A program made the position numbers and the translations under genes. DNA of 64,000 nucleotides from Janibacter limosus. Its GTDB lineage: Bacteria > Actinomycetota > Actinomycetes > Actinomycetales > Dermatophilaceae. Positions 51,449 through 59,549 of the stretch are shown here, piece by piece; the stretch's first letter is position 1, and each line of letters starts with the position of its first letter. The stretch covers positions 3,038,001 to 3,102,000 of the forward strand of contig NZ_CP036164.1 in NCBI RefSeq assembly GCF_004295485.1, written 5' to 3'. The notes beneath the pieces were generated by a model, which did not search any database, had not been told where the DNA came from, and saw only the letters and a program-made list of their open reading frames with translations.

Positions 51449-52294
51449 TCAGCGGGCGCGGCGCAGCACCTCGCGCAGGGGCGTCGCCGGGTGCCCGGTG
51501 AGCGCCTCGACGTCCCCGGTCACCTCGGCGTGCTCGCCGGCGGCGATCGCGGTGTACGTCGAGATCCACCCCGCCACCTCCCAGTCGGGGGCGCCGTAGG
51601 AGGCGCGGGAGGCCCGGGCCTCCTCCAGGGTCTCGTCGACATACGTCACCTGACGCCCCTGCACCTCGCCGACGATCGACGCGATGTCGTTGAAGGACAA
51701 GGCCGCTGGGCCAGTGAGCGTGTACGTGCGGCGCGCGTGCGCCCCGGGGTCGGCGAGGACCGCCGCCGCGGCCTCGGCGATGTCGTCCTGGGCGACGACG
51801 GCGACCCGACCATCACCACCCGGACCGCGGATCACGCCGTCCTCACCGACGAGGCCAGGCATGAAGTCGGCGTAGAACCCGTCGCGCAGGAAGGTCCACG
51901 ACATCCCGGAGTCGCGGATGTGCGCCTCGGTCGCCGCGTGGTCGCGTGCGAAGGTGAAGGTGCTGCCCTCGCTCGCTCCCTGGAAGGACAGGTAGACGAG
52001 GTGGCGCACCCCGGCGGCCGCGGCCGCGTCGACGAAGGCCAGGTGCTGACCGACCCGCTCGGCGTCCTCCGAGGCCGAGACCATGAAGGCGACCTCGACC
52101 CCCGTCAGCGCCTCCTGCACGAGCGCTCCGTCGGCGAAGGGGGCGAGTACCGCCTGCGCACCCGGCAGGTCGGGTGCCCGGCCGAGGTCGCGGACGAGGA
52201 GGCGCAGCGGCGCTCCCTTCGCCGAGAGCCGCTGTGCCACGCGGCCGCCGATGCGGCCGGTGGCCCCCGTGATCGCGATCGGGGAGGTGGTCAT
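51449..52294 (-). CDS. NmrA-like NAD(P)-binding protein (QOR2/atypical SDR)
   Basis: A 281-aa atypical SDR with the N-terminal ITGATGRIGGRVAQRLSAKGA cofactor motif, HLVYLSFQGASEGSTFTFARDHAATEAHIRDSGMSWTFLRDGFYADF and DDIAEAAAAVLADPGAH, matching NmrA/quinone-oxidoreductase-2 type proteins that sense or reduce with NAD(P)H. ATG 52294 overlaps the stop of the upstream small membrane protein gene (ATGA). Confidence 0.88.
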   Translation of the reverse strand: MTTSPIAITGATGRIGGRVAQRLSAKGAPLRLLVRDLGRAPDLPGAQAVLAPFADGALVQEALTGVEVAFMVSASEDAERVGQHLAFVDAAAAAGVRHLVYLSFQGASEGSTFTFARDHAATEAHIRDSGMSWTFLRDGFYADFMPGLVGEDGVIRGPGGDGRVAVVAQDDIAEAAAAVLADPGAHARRTYTLTGPAALSFNDIASIVGEVQGRQVTYVDETLEEARASRASYGAPDWEVAGWISTYTAIAAGEHAEVTGDVEALTGHPATPLREVLRRAR

Positions 52295-52605
52295 CTCCGG
52301 TCCGACAGGACGTGGGAGGCGGCGGCGGAGAGTGCCGCGACGCCGAGGACGGCCGGCCAGGCGCCGACCTTCTTGGCCAGCGGGTGCGAGGCACCGAAGC
52401 CGCCGAGGTAGACCACCGACAGCGCAGCGGTCGTCGCCGGGTCGGTCTTGGCCAGCCAGCTGCGGCCGGCGAGCAGACCCGCCCCACCGAGGACGACGCC
52501 GCCGAGCGGGCGGATCCCGGTCTCGCGGGCGACGAGGAAACCGCCGACGAGCCCGAGGGCCGTGACGGGAGCGGTCTGGACCAGGCGTGCATCACGAAGC
52601 GTCAT
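52291..52605 (-). CDS. Small integral membrane protein
   Basis: A 104-aa protein with about three hydrophobic helices (APVTALGLVGGFLVARETG, LGGVVLGGAGLLAG, VLGVAALSAAASHVL) and no charged catalytic motifs. It is the first gene of a two-gene unit with the NmrA-like reductase. Related unnamed proteins are common in actinobacteria; function unknown. Confidence 0.75.
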   Translation of the reverse strand: MTLRDARLVQTAPVTALGLVGGFLVARETGIRPLGGVVLGGAGLLAGRSWLAKTDPATTAALSVVYLGGFGASHPLAKKVGAWPAVLGVAALSAAASHVLSDRR

Positions 52606-52680
52606 ACGGACAGGCTACGACCGGCGCGAAGGGGGATGGGATGCTGGCCGTAGACCCCTCCCGCGAGACCAGGAGCACCC

Positions 52681-53859
52681 ATGAGCACCGAGAAGATCGT
52701 CGTCATCGACGGAGCCCGCACCCCGACCGGCAGCTTCGGCGGGATGTTCAAGGACGTCCCGGGCTACGAGCTCGGCGCCACCGCGAGCCGTGAGGCCCTG
52801 CGCCGCGCCGGTGTCGCCGGCGAGGACATCTCCGAGGTCGTCATGGGCTGCATCGGCCAGGTCGGACCCGACGCCTACAACGCCCGTCGCGTGGCCGTCG
52901 CCGCCGGCCTGCCGACCAATGTCCCGGCCTACACCGTCAACCGCCTGTGCGGCTCCGGTCTGCAGGCCATCTGGTCCGCCGCGATGGAGATGCGCTGGAA
53001 CGACCTCGACTTCACCCTCGCCGGTGGCGACGAGTCAATGACCCGGATGCCCTTCTACGACTTCGGTGCCCGCAGCGGCTACAAGCTCGGCAACCGGCAG
53101 CTGCAGGACGGCACCGTCCTGATGCTCACCGATCCCTTCCACGACATCCACATGGGCGTCACGGCCGAAAACGTCGCGAAGAAGTACGGCGTCTCCCGCG
53201 AGGAGCAGGACGAGTTCGCGCTCGAGTCGCAGCGTCGCGCGGCGACCCCGGAGGCCCAGGCCGCCTTCGCCGAGGAGATCACCGCCGTCGAGGTCGGGGG
53301 CCGCAAGCCCTTCACCGCCGACAAGGACGAGCACCCCAAGCCCGAGACCACGCTGGAGACCCTGGCCAGGCTGCGGCCCGCCTTCACCAAGGACGGGACG
53401 GTCACCGCCGGCAACGCCTCCGGCATCAACGACGGCGCCGGCGTCGTCGTCCTCGGCCGTGAGTCGGCCGTCAAGGAGCGCGGCCTCACCGGCCTCGTCA
53501 GCCTCGAGGCCGTCACCACCGCCGCGATGGAGCCGGAGCTCATGGGCTACGCGCCGACGCTCGCGCTCAAGGCGCTCTTCGAGAAGACGGGCCTGGCGCC
53601 CAAGGACATCGGGGTCATCGAGCTCAACGAGGCCTTCGCCTCGCAGGCCGTCGCGGTCATCCGCGACACCGGCCTCGACCCCGCGCAGGTCAACCCGTAC
53701 GGCGGGGCCATCGCGCTCGGTCACCCCGTCGGCGCGACCGGCGGCATCCTGACCATCCGCGCGGCCAAGCACATGGTCCGGGCCGATCTCGAGTACGGCA
53801 TCGTCACCATGTGCATCGGTGGCGGCCAGGCTCTCGCGGCGCTCTTCCGGAGGGTCTGA
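52681..53859 (+). CDS. Acetyl-CoA C-acetyltransferase (thiolase)
   Basis: A 392-aa thiolase of fatty-acid or ketone-body turnover. Nucleophile Cys90 (NRLCGSGLQAI), acid/base residues in NEAFASQAVAV and GHPVGATGG, and the C-terminal MCIGGGQALA. Usual length for the acetyl-CoA/3-ketoacyl-CoA thiolase family. ATG 52681 follows GGAGCACCC. The stop overlaps the start of the enoyl-CoA hydratase gene (TGATG), so the two form an operon for beta-oxidation or its reverse. Confidence 0.95.
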   Translation: MSTEKIVVIDGARTPTGSFGGMFKDVPGYELGATASREALRRAGVAGEDISEVVMGCIGQVGPDAYNARRVAVAAGLPTNVPAYTVNRLCGSGLQAIWSAAMEMRWNDLDFTLAGGDESMTRMPFYDFGARSGYKLGNRQLQDGTVLMLTDPFHDIHMGVTAENVAKKYGVSREEQDEFALESQRRAATPEAQAAFAEEITAVEVGGRKPFTADKDEHPKPETTLETLARLRPAFTKDGTVTAGNASGINDGAGVVVLGRESAVKERGLTGLVSLEAVTTAAMEPELMGYAPTLALKALFEKTGLAPKDIGVIELNEAFASQAVAVIRDTGLDPAQVNPYGGAIALGHPVGATGGILTIRAAKHMVRADLEYGIVTMCIGGGQALAALFRRV

Positions 53860-54605
53860 TGGCTGCCGTCGAGCTCACCGTCACCGACGGTGTCGGGCAC
53901 ATCCAGCTCAACCGTCCCGAGGCCGCCAACGGGATCGACATGGCGCTCGCGACCGGCCTGCGTGAGGCCGTCGAGGCCGCACGTGATGACGAAGGGGTGC
54001 GCGCGGTCCTGCTCAGCGGCGCCGGCAAGCGCTTCTGCGGGGGCGGTGACATCGGCAGCTTCGTCGACGAGGACGCGACGACCTATCTGCAGCGGCTCGC
54101 CGAGGAGGCGGGCGCGGCAGTCATGACGCTGGAGGACCTGGCCAAGCCGGTCGTCACTGCCGTGCAGGGTGCGGTCGCCGGAGGCGGCCTCGGGCTGATG
54201 CTGGGCGGCGACGCGATCATCGCCCAGGAGGGCACGAAGTTCGTCTTCGCCTACCCCGCGATCGGGCTCACCCCGGACTGCGGCGTCTCGTACCTGCTCC
54301 CCCGCGCGATGGGCCAGCAGCGGGCGCTCGCCTTCGCGCTGTCGGGCCGACCGCTGTCGGCGCAGGACGCGCTGGCGCAGGGCCTCGTCACCGAGGTGGT
54401 CGAGGACGCGCAGGCGCGCGGTCTCGAGCGGGCGACGAGCCTGGCGCAGGGTGCGGCCGGCGCCTTCGGTGACGCTCGTCGTCTGCTGCGGGCCTCGTGG
54501 ACCCGGGACCGGGCCACGTCCGCCGCGGACGAGGCCCGGACGCTGAGCACGCGGGGCCAGGGCGAGGAGGCCCGGGCGCTCTTCGCGAAGTTCCTCGGGC
54601 GCTGA
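53859..54605 (+). CDS. Enoyl-CoA hydratase/isomerase family protein
   Basis: A 248-aa crotonase-fold protein: AVLLSGAGKRFCGGGDI (oxyanion hole strand), KPVVTAVQGAVAGGGLGLMLGGDAIIA (second oxyanion Gly), and PAIGLTPDCGVSYLLPRAMGQQRALAFALSGRPL. Acts on acyl-CoA thioesters together with the overlapping thiolase. The catalytic Glu pair of true hydratases is not clearly aligned (GLTPDCG), so an isomerase or other crotonase role is possible. Confidence 0.9.
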   Translation: MAAVELTVTDGVGHIQLNRPEAANGIDMALATGLREAVEAARDDEGVRAVLLSGAGKRFCGGGDIGSFVDEDATTYLQRLAEEAGAAVMTLEDLAKPVVTAVQGAVAGGGLGLMLGGDAIIAQEGTKFVFAYPAIGLTPDCGVSYLLPRAMGQQRALAFALSGRPLSAQDALAQGLVTEVVEDAQARGLERATSLAQGAAGAFGDARRLLRASWTRDRATSAADEARTLSTRGQGEEARALFAKFLGR

Positions 54606-54660
54606 CCTGCGGGAGGTCACGTCGCGCGTCAGCGGCCTGCCCGTCGACTGCTCCAGGTGT

Positions 54661-54768
54661 TACCTGCGGGTACGACGTGCACTTCCGATGCGACGCCGCG
54701 ACCAGACCCCGGAAACATGGGGATCTCGTCGGATGCGGTCGCGCAAGTGCACGTCGTACCCGCAAGTA
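54661..54768. repeat. 108-bp inverted-repeat element, copy 2
   Basis: 24-bp inverted repeats (54661-54684 and 54745-54768, one mismatch) share the TACCTGCGGGTACGACGTGC core of the element at 42993-43103; the 60-bp interior differs. It lies between convergent genes (hydratase and DUF4395). Confidence 0.85.
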
Positions 54769-54785
54769 GTGAAACGTGGCCGGGG

Positions 54786-55277
54786 TCAGGCGGAGGCGAC
54801 CGGGCGGCGAAGGGAGATGTCGGCGCAGGCCTCGCACGTTTCCTCCGGGATGACGCCGAGGCGCATGAGGTGACCGAAGGCGAAGCACCCGGCGCAGAAG
54901 CCCAGCGCCGCCTCGAGCGTCGCGAACAGGACGAGCACGCCGAGGACGATCCCGGCGGCCAGGTGCAGGCCGAAACCGAGTGCGAGGACGGCCGCCGCCG
55001 TCGAGAAGACGACGCCGATGCCCTGGGCGAAGCGCTTGGGCGGGCCGGGCGTGTAGCGCGGCGCGCCGAGGCGGGGCCCGATGACCTTCATCGCCAGCCA
55101 GCCGAGGGGGCTGAGCCGCGGGCCGGCGAGGACCCGGCCGAGGAAACCGAGCGCCAGCGGCACGGTGAGCCACCACCATCCCGTGACGAGCGTCGCGACA
55201 CCGAGGGCCACCACTCCGGTCGCGACGGTGCGCGCCGCCTTGTCGTTCACCGGGTTGGGGAAGTTGAAGAAGGCCAT
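54786..55277 (-). CDS. DUF4395 membrane protein with CxxC
   Basis: A 163-aa polytopic protein with the FNFPNPVNDKAARTVATGVVALGVATLV start typical of DUF4395, a PGPPKRFAQGIGVVFSTAAAVL middle and a C-terminal FCAGCF pair (C128, C131) with a second pair C148/C151. Relatives are often linked to thioredoxin or sulfurtransferase proteins, suggesting redox or thiol chemistry at the membrane. ATG 55277. A short palindrome lies 24 bp upstream. Confidence 0.87.
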   Translation of the reverse strand: MAFFNFPNPVNDKAARTVATGVVALGVATLVTGWWWLTVPLALGFLGRVLAGPRLSPLGWLAMKVIGPRLGAPRYTPGPPKRFAQGIGVVFSTAAAVLALGFGLHLAAGIVLGVLVLFATLEAALGFCAGCFAFGHLMRLGVIPEETCEACADISLRRPVASA

Positions 55278-55300
55278 ACCCGCAGCATAAGTGCGTGTTT

Positions 55301-55314
55301 CGTTATACATAACG
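55301..55314. promoter_or_regulatory. Palindrome in the DUF4395 promoter region
   Basis: CGTTAT-AC-ATAACG, 6-bp arms, 24 bp from the DUF4395 start. It is a plausible small-repressor operator and overlaps a TTATACAT -10-like stretch. Confidence 0.5.
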
Positions 55315-55361
55315 CAATGTGATGGAAGGGTCGGGCGTGGACGAAGCGACACCTCCTTCTG

Positions 55362-55385
55362 GTATCGCGTATAGATACGCGATAC
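55362..55385. promoter_or_regulatory. HigBA operator palindrome
   Basis: GTATCGCGTA-TAGA-TACGCGATAC: perfect 10-bp arms, 9 bp before the higB start, overlapping a TATAGAT -10-like sequence. This is a typical autoregulatory site for a toxin-antitoxin operon. Confidence 0.75.
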
Positions 55386-55394
55386 GCTCGGCAG

Positions 55395-55673
55395 GTGATC
55401 GTCAGTTTCCGACACAAGGGACTGGAGCGGTTGTACCGCACCGAGACGAAGAAGGGTGTCCAGGCGGCGCACGTCCCCAAGCTGCTGCGCATCCTGTCGG
55501 CCCTGGACGTCGCCCAAGGACCGGCCGACCTTGAGATCCCGTCCTTTCGCACTCATCGACTCAAGGGTGACCTGACGGGCCACCACTCCATATGGGTCAA
55601 CGGCAACTGGCGCATCACCTTCCGATTCATCGAGTCGGATGTCGAGCTTGTCGATTATCAGGACTATCACTAG
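55395..55673 (+). CDS. higB: HigB/RelE-like mRNA interferase toxin
   Basis: A 92-aa RelE/ParE-superfamily toxin: IVSFRHKGLERLYRT, PKLLRILSALDVAQGPADLEIPSFRTHRLKGDLTGHHSIWVNGNWRITFRF, the HigB (Y/F)RHRLKG...WR(I/V)xF hallmark. Cleaves mRNA on the ribosome. GTG start 55395. The antitoxin gene follows 20 bp later, the toxin-first order characteristic of higBA. Confidence 0.92.
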   Translation: MIVSFRHKGLERLYRTETKKGVQAAHVPKLLRILSALDVAQGPADLEIPSFRTHRLKGDLTGHHSIWVNGNWRITFRFIESDVELVDYQDYH

Positions 55674-55693
55674 CCCGTGGAGGGAGAACCACC

Positions 55694-55978
55694 ATGATGA
55701 AGAATCCGGTCCACCCCGGCGAGATCCTGCGCGAGGACGTTTTGGCTGACCTCGGCCTCACCGTCAGCGAGGCCGCCAATCGCCTCGGCGTCTCGCGGGT
55801 GTCGTTGAGCCGGGTCCTGCACGGCCACGCCAGGATCAGCTCCACCTTGGCGATCCGGCTCGAGGCTGCCGGCGTCGGCACCGCGAGCTCGTGGCTGGCC
55901 ATGCAGTCTGCCCACGACCTGTCCGTCGAACGTGCGGCGGGCATCCCCAAGGTGCAGCGCCTCACGTCGGTCGCCTGA
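55694..55978 (+). CDS. higA: HigA/VapI-type XRE antitoxin
   Basis: A 94-aa XRE-family antitoxin: NPVHPGEILREDVLADLGLTVSEAANRLGVSRVSLSRVLHGHARIS, the HigA opening and helix-turn-helix. It neutralises HigB and represses the operon at the palindrome upstream of higB. AGGGAG precedes ATG 55694. Confidence 0.93.
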   Translation: MMKNPVHPGEILREDVLADLGLTVSEAANRLGVSRVSLSRVLHGHARISSTLAIRLEAAGVGTASSWLAMQSAHDLSVERAAGIPKVQRLTSVA

Positions 55979-56035
55979 GGCACCCTCAACCCATCAGGAG
56001 GATGGCCGCACTCGGACGGTCGTAGGCTCACGACC

Positions 56036-56503
56036 ATGGACGGTGGCACCCGGGCGGCACAGGCCCTGATCGACAGCGGCATCGAGCACACGATCACCCG
56101 GCACGGGCGGGTCGGCTCCCTCGAGGAGGCCGCGGCGGCCCGAGGGGTCGAGCCGCGCGACATCATCAAGACCCTCGTGGTGCGAAGGGGGGAGGGCGAC
56201 CACCTCTTCGTCCTCGTCCCGGGCGACCGCCAGATCTCTTGGCCGAAGCTGCGTGCCCTGCTCGGCGTCAACCGGATCTCCTTGCCGGACAAGGAGATCG
56301 CCCGGGAGGTGACCGGCTACGAGAGGGGGACGATCACCCCCTTCGGCTCCCTGCAGTCGCTGCCGGTCATCGCGGACGAGACCGTCGCGGGCCGGACCGT
56401 CTCGATCGGAGCCGGGGAGCACGGCGTCGCCGCCACCCTCGAGGCCGACGCGATGGTCGCCCACCTCGGCGCCCAGGTCGCGGACGTCACCGAGCCCGCC
56501 TGA
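56036..56503 (+). CDS. ybaK: YbaK/EbsC-family aminoacyl-tRNA deacylase
   Basis: A 155-aa freestanding editing domain related to YbaK/ProX, which hydrolyses mischarged Cys- or Ala-tRNA(Pro). Motifs: EEAAAARGVEPRDIIKTLVVRRG (conserved Lys), FVLVPGDRQISWPKLRALLG, and GTITPFGSLQSLPVIADETV. Usual length. A REP-like repeat directly follows the stop. Confidence 0.9.
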   Translation: MDGGTRAAQALIDSGIEHTITRHGRVGSLEEAAAARGVEPRDIIKTLVVRRGEGDHLFVLVPGDRQISWPKLRALLGVNRISLPDKEIAREVTGYERGTITPFGSLQSLPVIADETVAGRTVSIGAGEHGVAATLEADAMVAHLGAQVADVTEPA

Positions 56504-56543
56504 CCCTTCGAGACGGTTGCTGCGCAACCTCCTCAGGGAGCCT
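56504..56543 (+). repeat. REP-like palindrome, copy 12
   Basis: CCCTTCGAGACGGTTGC-TGC-GCAACCTCCTCAGGGAG, identical to copy 1 over its core. It begins at the ybaK stop codon. Confidence 0.9.
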
Positions 56544-56548
56544 CAGCA

Positions 56549-56667
56549 GCGGACGCAGGCTGGGGGTGGCCCGACTCATGGGAAAGCCCGGACCCCTCCC
56601 TCATCTCGTGAGACGAAGGGAGAGCCGTCCGGGCTTTTCCTTAGGGCCACTCCAGCCCTGCGTCCGC
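56549..56667. terminator. Large nested palindrome between convergent genes
   Basis: Outer arms 56549-56572 and 56644-56667 (24 nt, two differences). Middle arms 56581-56593 and 56627-56640 (GGAAAGCCCGGAC / GTCCGGGCTTTTCC, followed by a T-rich end). Inner CTCCCT...AGGGAG around TCTCGTGAGA. The middle hairpin followed by CTTTTCCTTA is a good terminator on the plus strand. Separates ybaK from a convergent SDR gene. Confidence 0.75.
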
Positions 56668-56705
56668 GACCAAGGGGAGCAGGGGGACAGAACGGGAGCG
56701 AGCGG

Positions 56706-57464
56706 TCAGCGCGGGGCCATGCGCAGCGAGCCGTCCATGCGGATGACCTCGCCGTTGAGGTAGTCGTGCTCGATGATCATCTGGGCGAGCTGGGCGTACT
56801 CGTCGGGGCGGGCCAGACGCTTGGGGAAGGGCACGCCTGCGGCCAGGCCCTCACGGAACTCGTCCGAGACGGTCGCGAGCATCGGGGTCTCGACGATGCC
56901 GGGGGCGATCGTCAGGACGCGGATGCCGTGCTGGGCGAGGTCGCGGGCGGCGGGCAGGGTGAGCCCGACGATGCCGCCCTTGCTCGAGGCGTAGGCGGCC
57001 TGGCCGATCTGACCGTCGTAGGCCGCGATCGAGGCGGTGTTGATGATGACGCCGCGCGCACCGTCCTCGAGGGCCTGCGTCTGCGTGATCTTCTCCGCAG
57101 CGAGCGTCAGCACGTTGAAGGACCCGATGAGGTTGATCTGGACGACCTTGGCGTAGAGGGCCAGGTCGTGCGGGCCCTTCTTGCCGAGGATGCGCATCGA
57201 CGGGCCGATGCCCGCGCAGTTGACGACGGTGCGCAGCGGCACGCCGGCACCGGCGGCGGTGTCGACCGCGGCCTGGACCTGCTCGGGGTCGGTGACGTCG
57301 ACCGCGACGTACTCGACGCCGTCCACCTGCGGGGCGCCCTCGATGCCGGCGGGCAGGTCGAACGCGAAGACCTTCGCCCCCTGGGCTGCCAGCGCGGCGG
57401 CGGTGGCTGCGCCGAGGCCGGAGGCCCCACCGGTGACGATGGCTGCGGTGTCCTTGATCTGCAT
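56706..57464 (-). CDS. SDR, 3-hydroxyacyl-CoA dehydrogenase type-2-like
   Basis: A 252-aa classical SDR close to HSD17B10/FabG-type enzymes acting on 3-hydroxyacyl-CoA: MQIKDTAAIVTGGASGLGAATAAAL, NCAGIGPSMRILGKKG, catalytic NTASIAAYDGQIGQAAYASSKGG (Ser, Tyr, Lys) and the ending YLNGEVIRMDGSLRMAPR. ATG 57464 with GAAGGAGAAGC upstream. Functionally fits with the acyl-CoA ligase, thiolase and hydratase elsewhere in the window. Confidence 0.92.
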   Translation of the reverse strand: MQIKDTAAIVTGGASGLGAATAAALAAQGAKVFAFDLPAGIEGAPQVDGVEYVAVDVTDPEQVQAAVDTAAGAGVPLRTVVNCAGIGPSMRILGKKGPHDLALYAKVVQINLIGSFNVLTLAAEKITQTQALEDGARGVIINTASIAAYDGQIGQAAYASSKGGIVGLTLPAARDLAQHGIRVLTIAPGIVETPMLATVSDEFREGLAAGVPFPKRLARPDEYAQLAQMIIEHDYLNGEVIRMDGSLRMAPR

Positions 57465-57595
57465 GCTTCTCCTTCGAGGGGTGCCGAGTGCTCGGGCTGA
57501 GCCTAACCAGCCCCACGCAGTGACCAGTCCCACAAGCCGGGGACGAAGGGCGGACACCGTCACGTCGTCGCCGGGCCGGCGGTTAGCGTGCCCCC

Positions 57596-58552
57596 ATGGA
57601 GCAGCCCAGGTCCCAGGCGCACGTCCCGTCCCCCGGAGCCTTCCCCGCACTCGCCCGCAACCCGCGCGAGGTCCTGCTCTTCGGTCTCACCCCGCCCCGC
57701 GCCGAGACGACCCCTGAGCGCGTCGCCGAGATCGCCGAGCGGACGTTGGCCCGGGTCGAGGCGCTGCCCGTCGACGCCCTCGTGCTCTACGACATCGCCG
57801 ACGAGGCCGAGCGGACCGACCAGCCCCGACCCTTCCCCTTCGCCGCGATGCTCGACCCCGGCGACTACCTGTGCCAGCAGCTCGCCCGCTGGGACCGGCC
57901 CGCGATCATCTACCGCGCGGTGGGCAAGTACGGCCAGGACGAGCTGAGCCAGTGGCTTGCTGCCGCCCCCGACAATGTGCTCACCGTCTTCGTCGGCGCA
58001 TCGAGCAGCGACGCGCAGGTGCGCACGACACTCACCCGCGCCCTCGAGCTGCACCGCGAGGTGCGCCCGAGCCTGCCGCTGGGCAGCGTCACCATCCCCG
58101 AGCGGCACGCCAAGCGCGGGGACGAGCACGAACGCCTGCTCACCAAGCAGCGGGCCGGGTCGAGCTTCTTCGTCAGCCAGATCGTCTACGACATCGCCGC
58201 GGCCAAGAACCTCGCCTCCGACTACCGCTACGCCGTCGCCCAGGACGACCTCGACCCGGCACCGCTGATCTTCACCCTCTCGCTGTGCGGCTCGGACAAG
58301 ACGCTGTCCTTCCTCGAGTGGCTCGGCGTCGACGTACCCAGCTGGGTGCGCAACGAGATCCTCCACGCCGAGGATCCCCTGCAGTGGTCAAAGGTCCACG
58401 CACTCAACGCTGCTCGTGAGCTGTCGAGCTTCTGCCGCTACCTGGGCATCCCCTTCGGCTTCAACATCGAGTCCGTCTCGAGTCGCAAGGTCGAGATCGA
58501 GGCAGCGGTCGAGCTGACCCACCAGGTCGCGGAGATCCTCGACCGGGACTGA
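57596..58552 (+). CDS. Methylenetetrahydrofolate-reductase-like protein
   Basis: A 318-aa TIM-barrel flavoprotein-like protein annotated by resemblance to MTHFR: LLFGLTPPRAETTPERVAEIAERTL, LVLYDIADEAERTDQPRPFPF, VTIPERHAKRGDEHERLLTKQRAGSSFFVSQIVYDIAAAKNL. The substrate-side features of true MetF are only partly visible and the protein is longer at its C-terminus. Could be a family member with another function. ATG 57596. Confidence 0.7.
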   Translation: MEQPRSQAHVPSPGAFPALARNPREVLLFGLTPPRAETTPERVAEIAERTLARVEALPVDALVLYDIADEAERTDQPRPFPFAAMLDPGDYLCQQLARWDRPAIIYRAVGKYGQDELSQWLAAAPDNVLTVFVGASSSDAQVRTTLTRALELHREVRPSLPLGSVTIPERHAKRGDEHERLLTKQRAGSSFFVSQIVYDIAAAKNLASDYRYAVAQDDLDPAPLIFTLSLCGSDKTLSFLEWLGVDVPSWVRNEILHAEDPLQWSKVHALNAARELSSFCRYLGIPFGFNIESVSSRKVEIEAAVELTHQVAEILDRD

Positions 58553-58592
58553 GCCGGCCGGCTGCGGGGGTTTGAGGGCTAGCCTCGTGACC

Positions 58593-59432
58593 ATGCTGGC
58601 CGAACGCCTCACCGATGCCGTCGCCCACCACGCAGAAGGGCCCTGCTGGTGGCCGGGCTGGGGCGGACTGCGCTGGGTCGACATGCTCGCCGGTGACGTC
58701 CTCGCCCTCGATGCGAGTGGCACGGTCACCCGCACCCATGTCGGCGACGTCGCCGCGATGATCCGGCCCCGCGCCGGCGGCGGCGCGGTCATCGCGCTCG
58801 AGCGGGGACTGGCCTTCGCGGACGTGGACTGGCGGGTGGACCCCCTTCGCCCCATGTGGGAGACGGACGCGGTGCGGATGAACGAGGGCGGGGTCGCGCC
58901 CGACGGCAGCCTCCACGTCGGCTCGATGGCCTACGACCAGGCGGAGGGGGCCGCGAGCCTCTACCGGGTCGGCCCCGACCTCGACGTGGCGACCGTCCTC
59001 GACGCGGTGACGGTCTCCAACGGCATCGACTGGTCGCCCGACGGGACGCTGGCCTACTACGACGACACGCCGACCGGGCGGATCCAGGTCTTCGACTGGT
59101 CGCCGGACGACGGGCTGACGCAGGGGCGTGTGCTCGCGGAAGTCGACGGCTTCCCCGACGGCCTGACCGTCGACGGCGAAGGGGGGATCTGGACCGCGAT
59201 CTTCGGCGGCGGCCGCGTGGAGCGCCGGGCCCCCGACGGCACCCTCGACGCGGTGATCGAGGTGGGCGCACGGCAGGTCACGGCCTGCACCTTCGGCGGG
59301 GAGGACCTCGACGAGCTCTTCATCACGACCTCCCGGGAGGGTCTTGACGAGGGCGAGGACGCTGCTGCCGGCTCGGTCTTCGTCGCCCGCCCGGGCGTGC
59401 GCGGGAAGGCGGTGGCTCCCTTCGCGGGGTGA
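58593..59432 (+). CDS. SMP-30/gluconolactonase-family beta-propeller
   Basis: A 279-aa six-bladed propeller: EGPCWWPGWGGLRWVDMLAGDVLALD, AVRMNEGGVAPDGSLHVGSMAYD (metal Asn/Asp), VSNGIDWSPDGTLAYYDDTPTGRIQVFD and DGFPDGLTVDGEGGIWTAIFGGGRVER carry the Ca-binding Glu, Asn, Asn, Asp of the family. Hydrolyses lactones; the sugar substrate is unknown. ATG 58593. Confidence 0.92.
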   Translation: MLAERLTDAVAHHAEGPCWWPGWGGLRWVDMLAGDVLALDASGTVTRTHVGDVAAMIRPRAGGGAVIALERGLAFADVDWRVDPLRPMWETDAVRMNEGGVAPDGSLHVGSMAYDQAEGAASLYRVGPDLDVATVLDAVTVSNGIDWSPDGTLAYYDDTPTGRIQVFDWSPDDGLTQGRVLAEVDGFPDGLTVDGEGGIWTAIFGGGRVERRAPDGTLDAVIEVGARQVTACTFGGEDLDELFITTSREGLDEGEDAAAGSVFVARPGVRGKAVAPFAG

Positions 59433-59442
59433 GGCCGGCCCG

Positions 59443-59480
59443 GCTTCGAGACGCTTGCTGCGCAAACTCCTCAGCCAGCG
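59443..59480 (+). repeat. REP-like palindrome, copy 13
   Basis: CTTCGAGACGCTTGC-TGC-GCAAACTCCTCAGCCAGCG, slightly diverged; after the SMP-30 gene. Confidence 0.75.
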
Positions 59481-59507
59481 TTGGGCGGGAATGGACCGAG
59501 TGCACCC

Positions 59508-59541
59508 CCTGTTGGTATAGTTGAAGCATCAACCAAACAGG
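59508..59541. promoter_or_regulatory. Candidate MarR-type operator and promoter of the flavin-monooxygenase operon
   Basis: CCTGTTGGT...ACCAAACAGG is an imperfect 34-bp dyad whose centre is TTGA-AGCA-TCAA (59521-59532). TATAGT (59516-59521) overlaps it as a possible -10. It ends at the Shine-Dalgarno of the monooxygenase gene. Redox-sensing MarR-type repressors bind TTGAxxxxTCAA-like sites. Confidence 0.55.
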
Positions 59542-59549
59542 AGGCGGCA

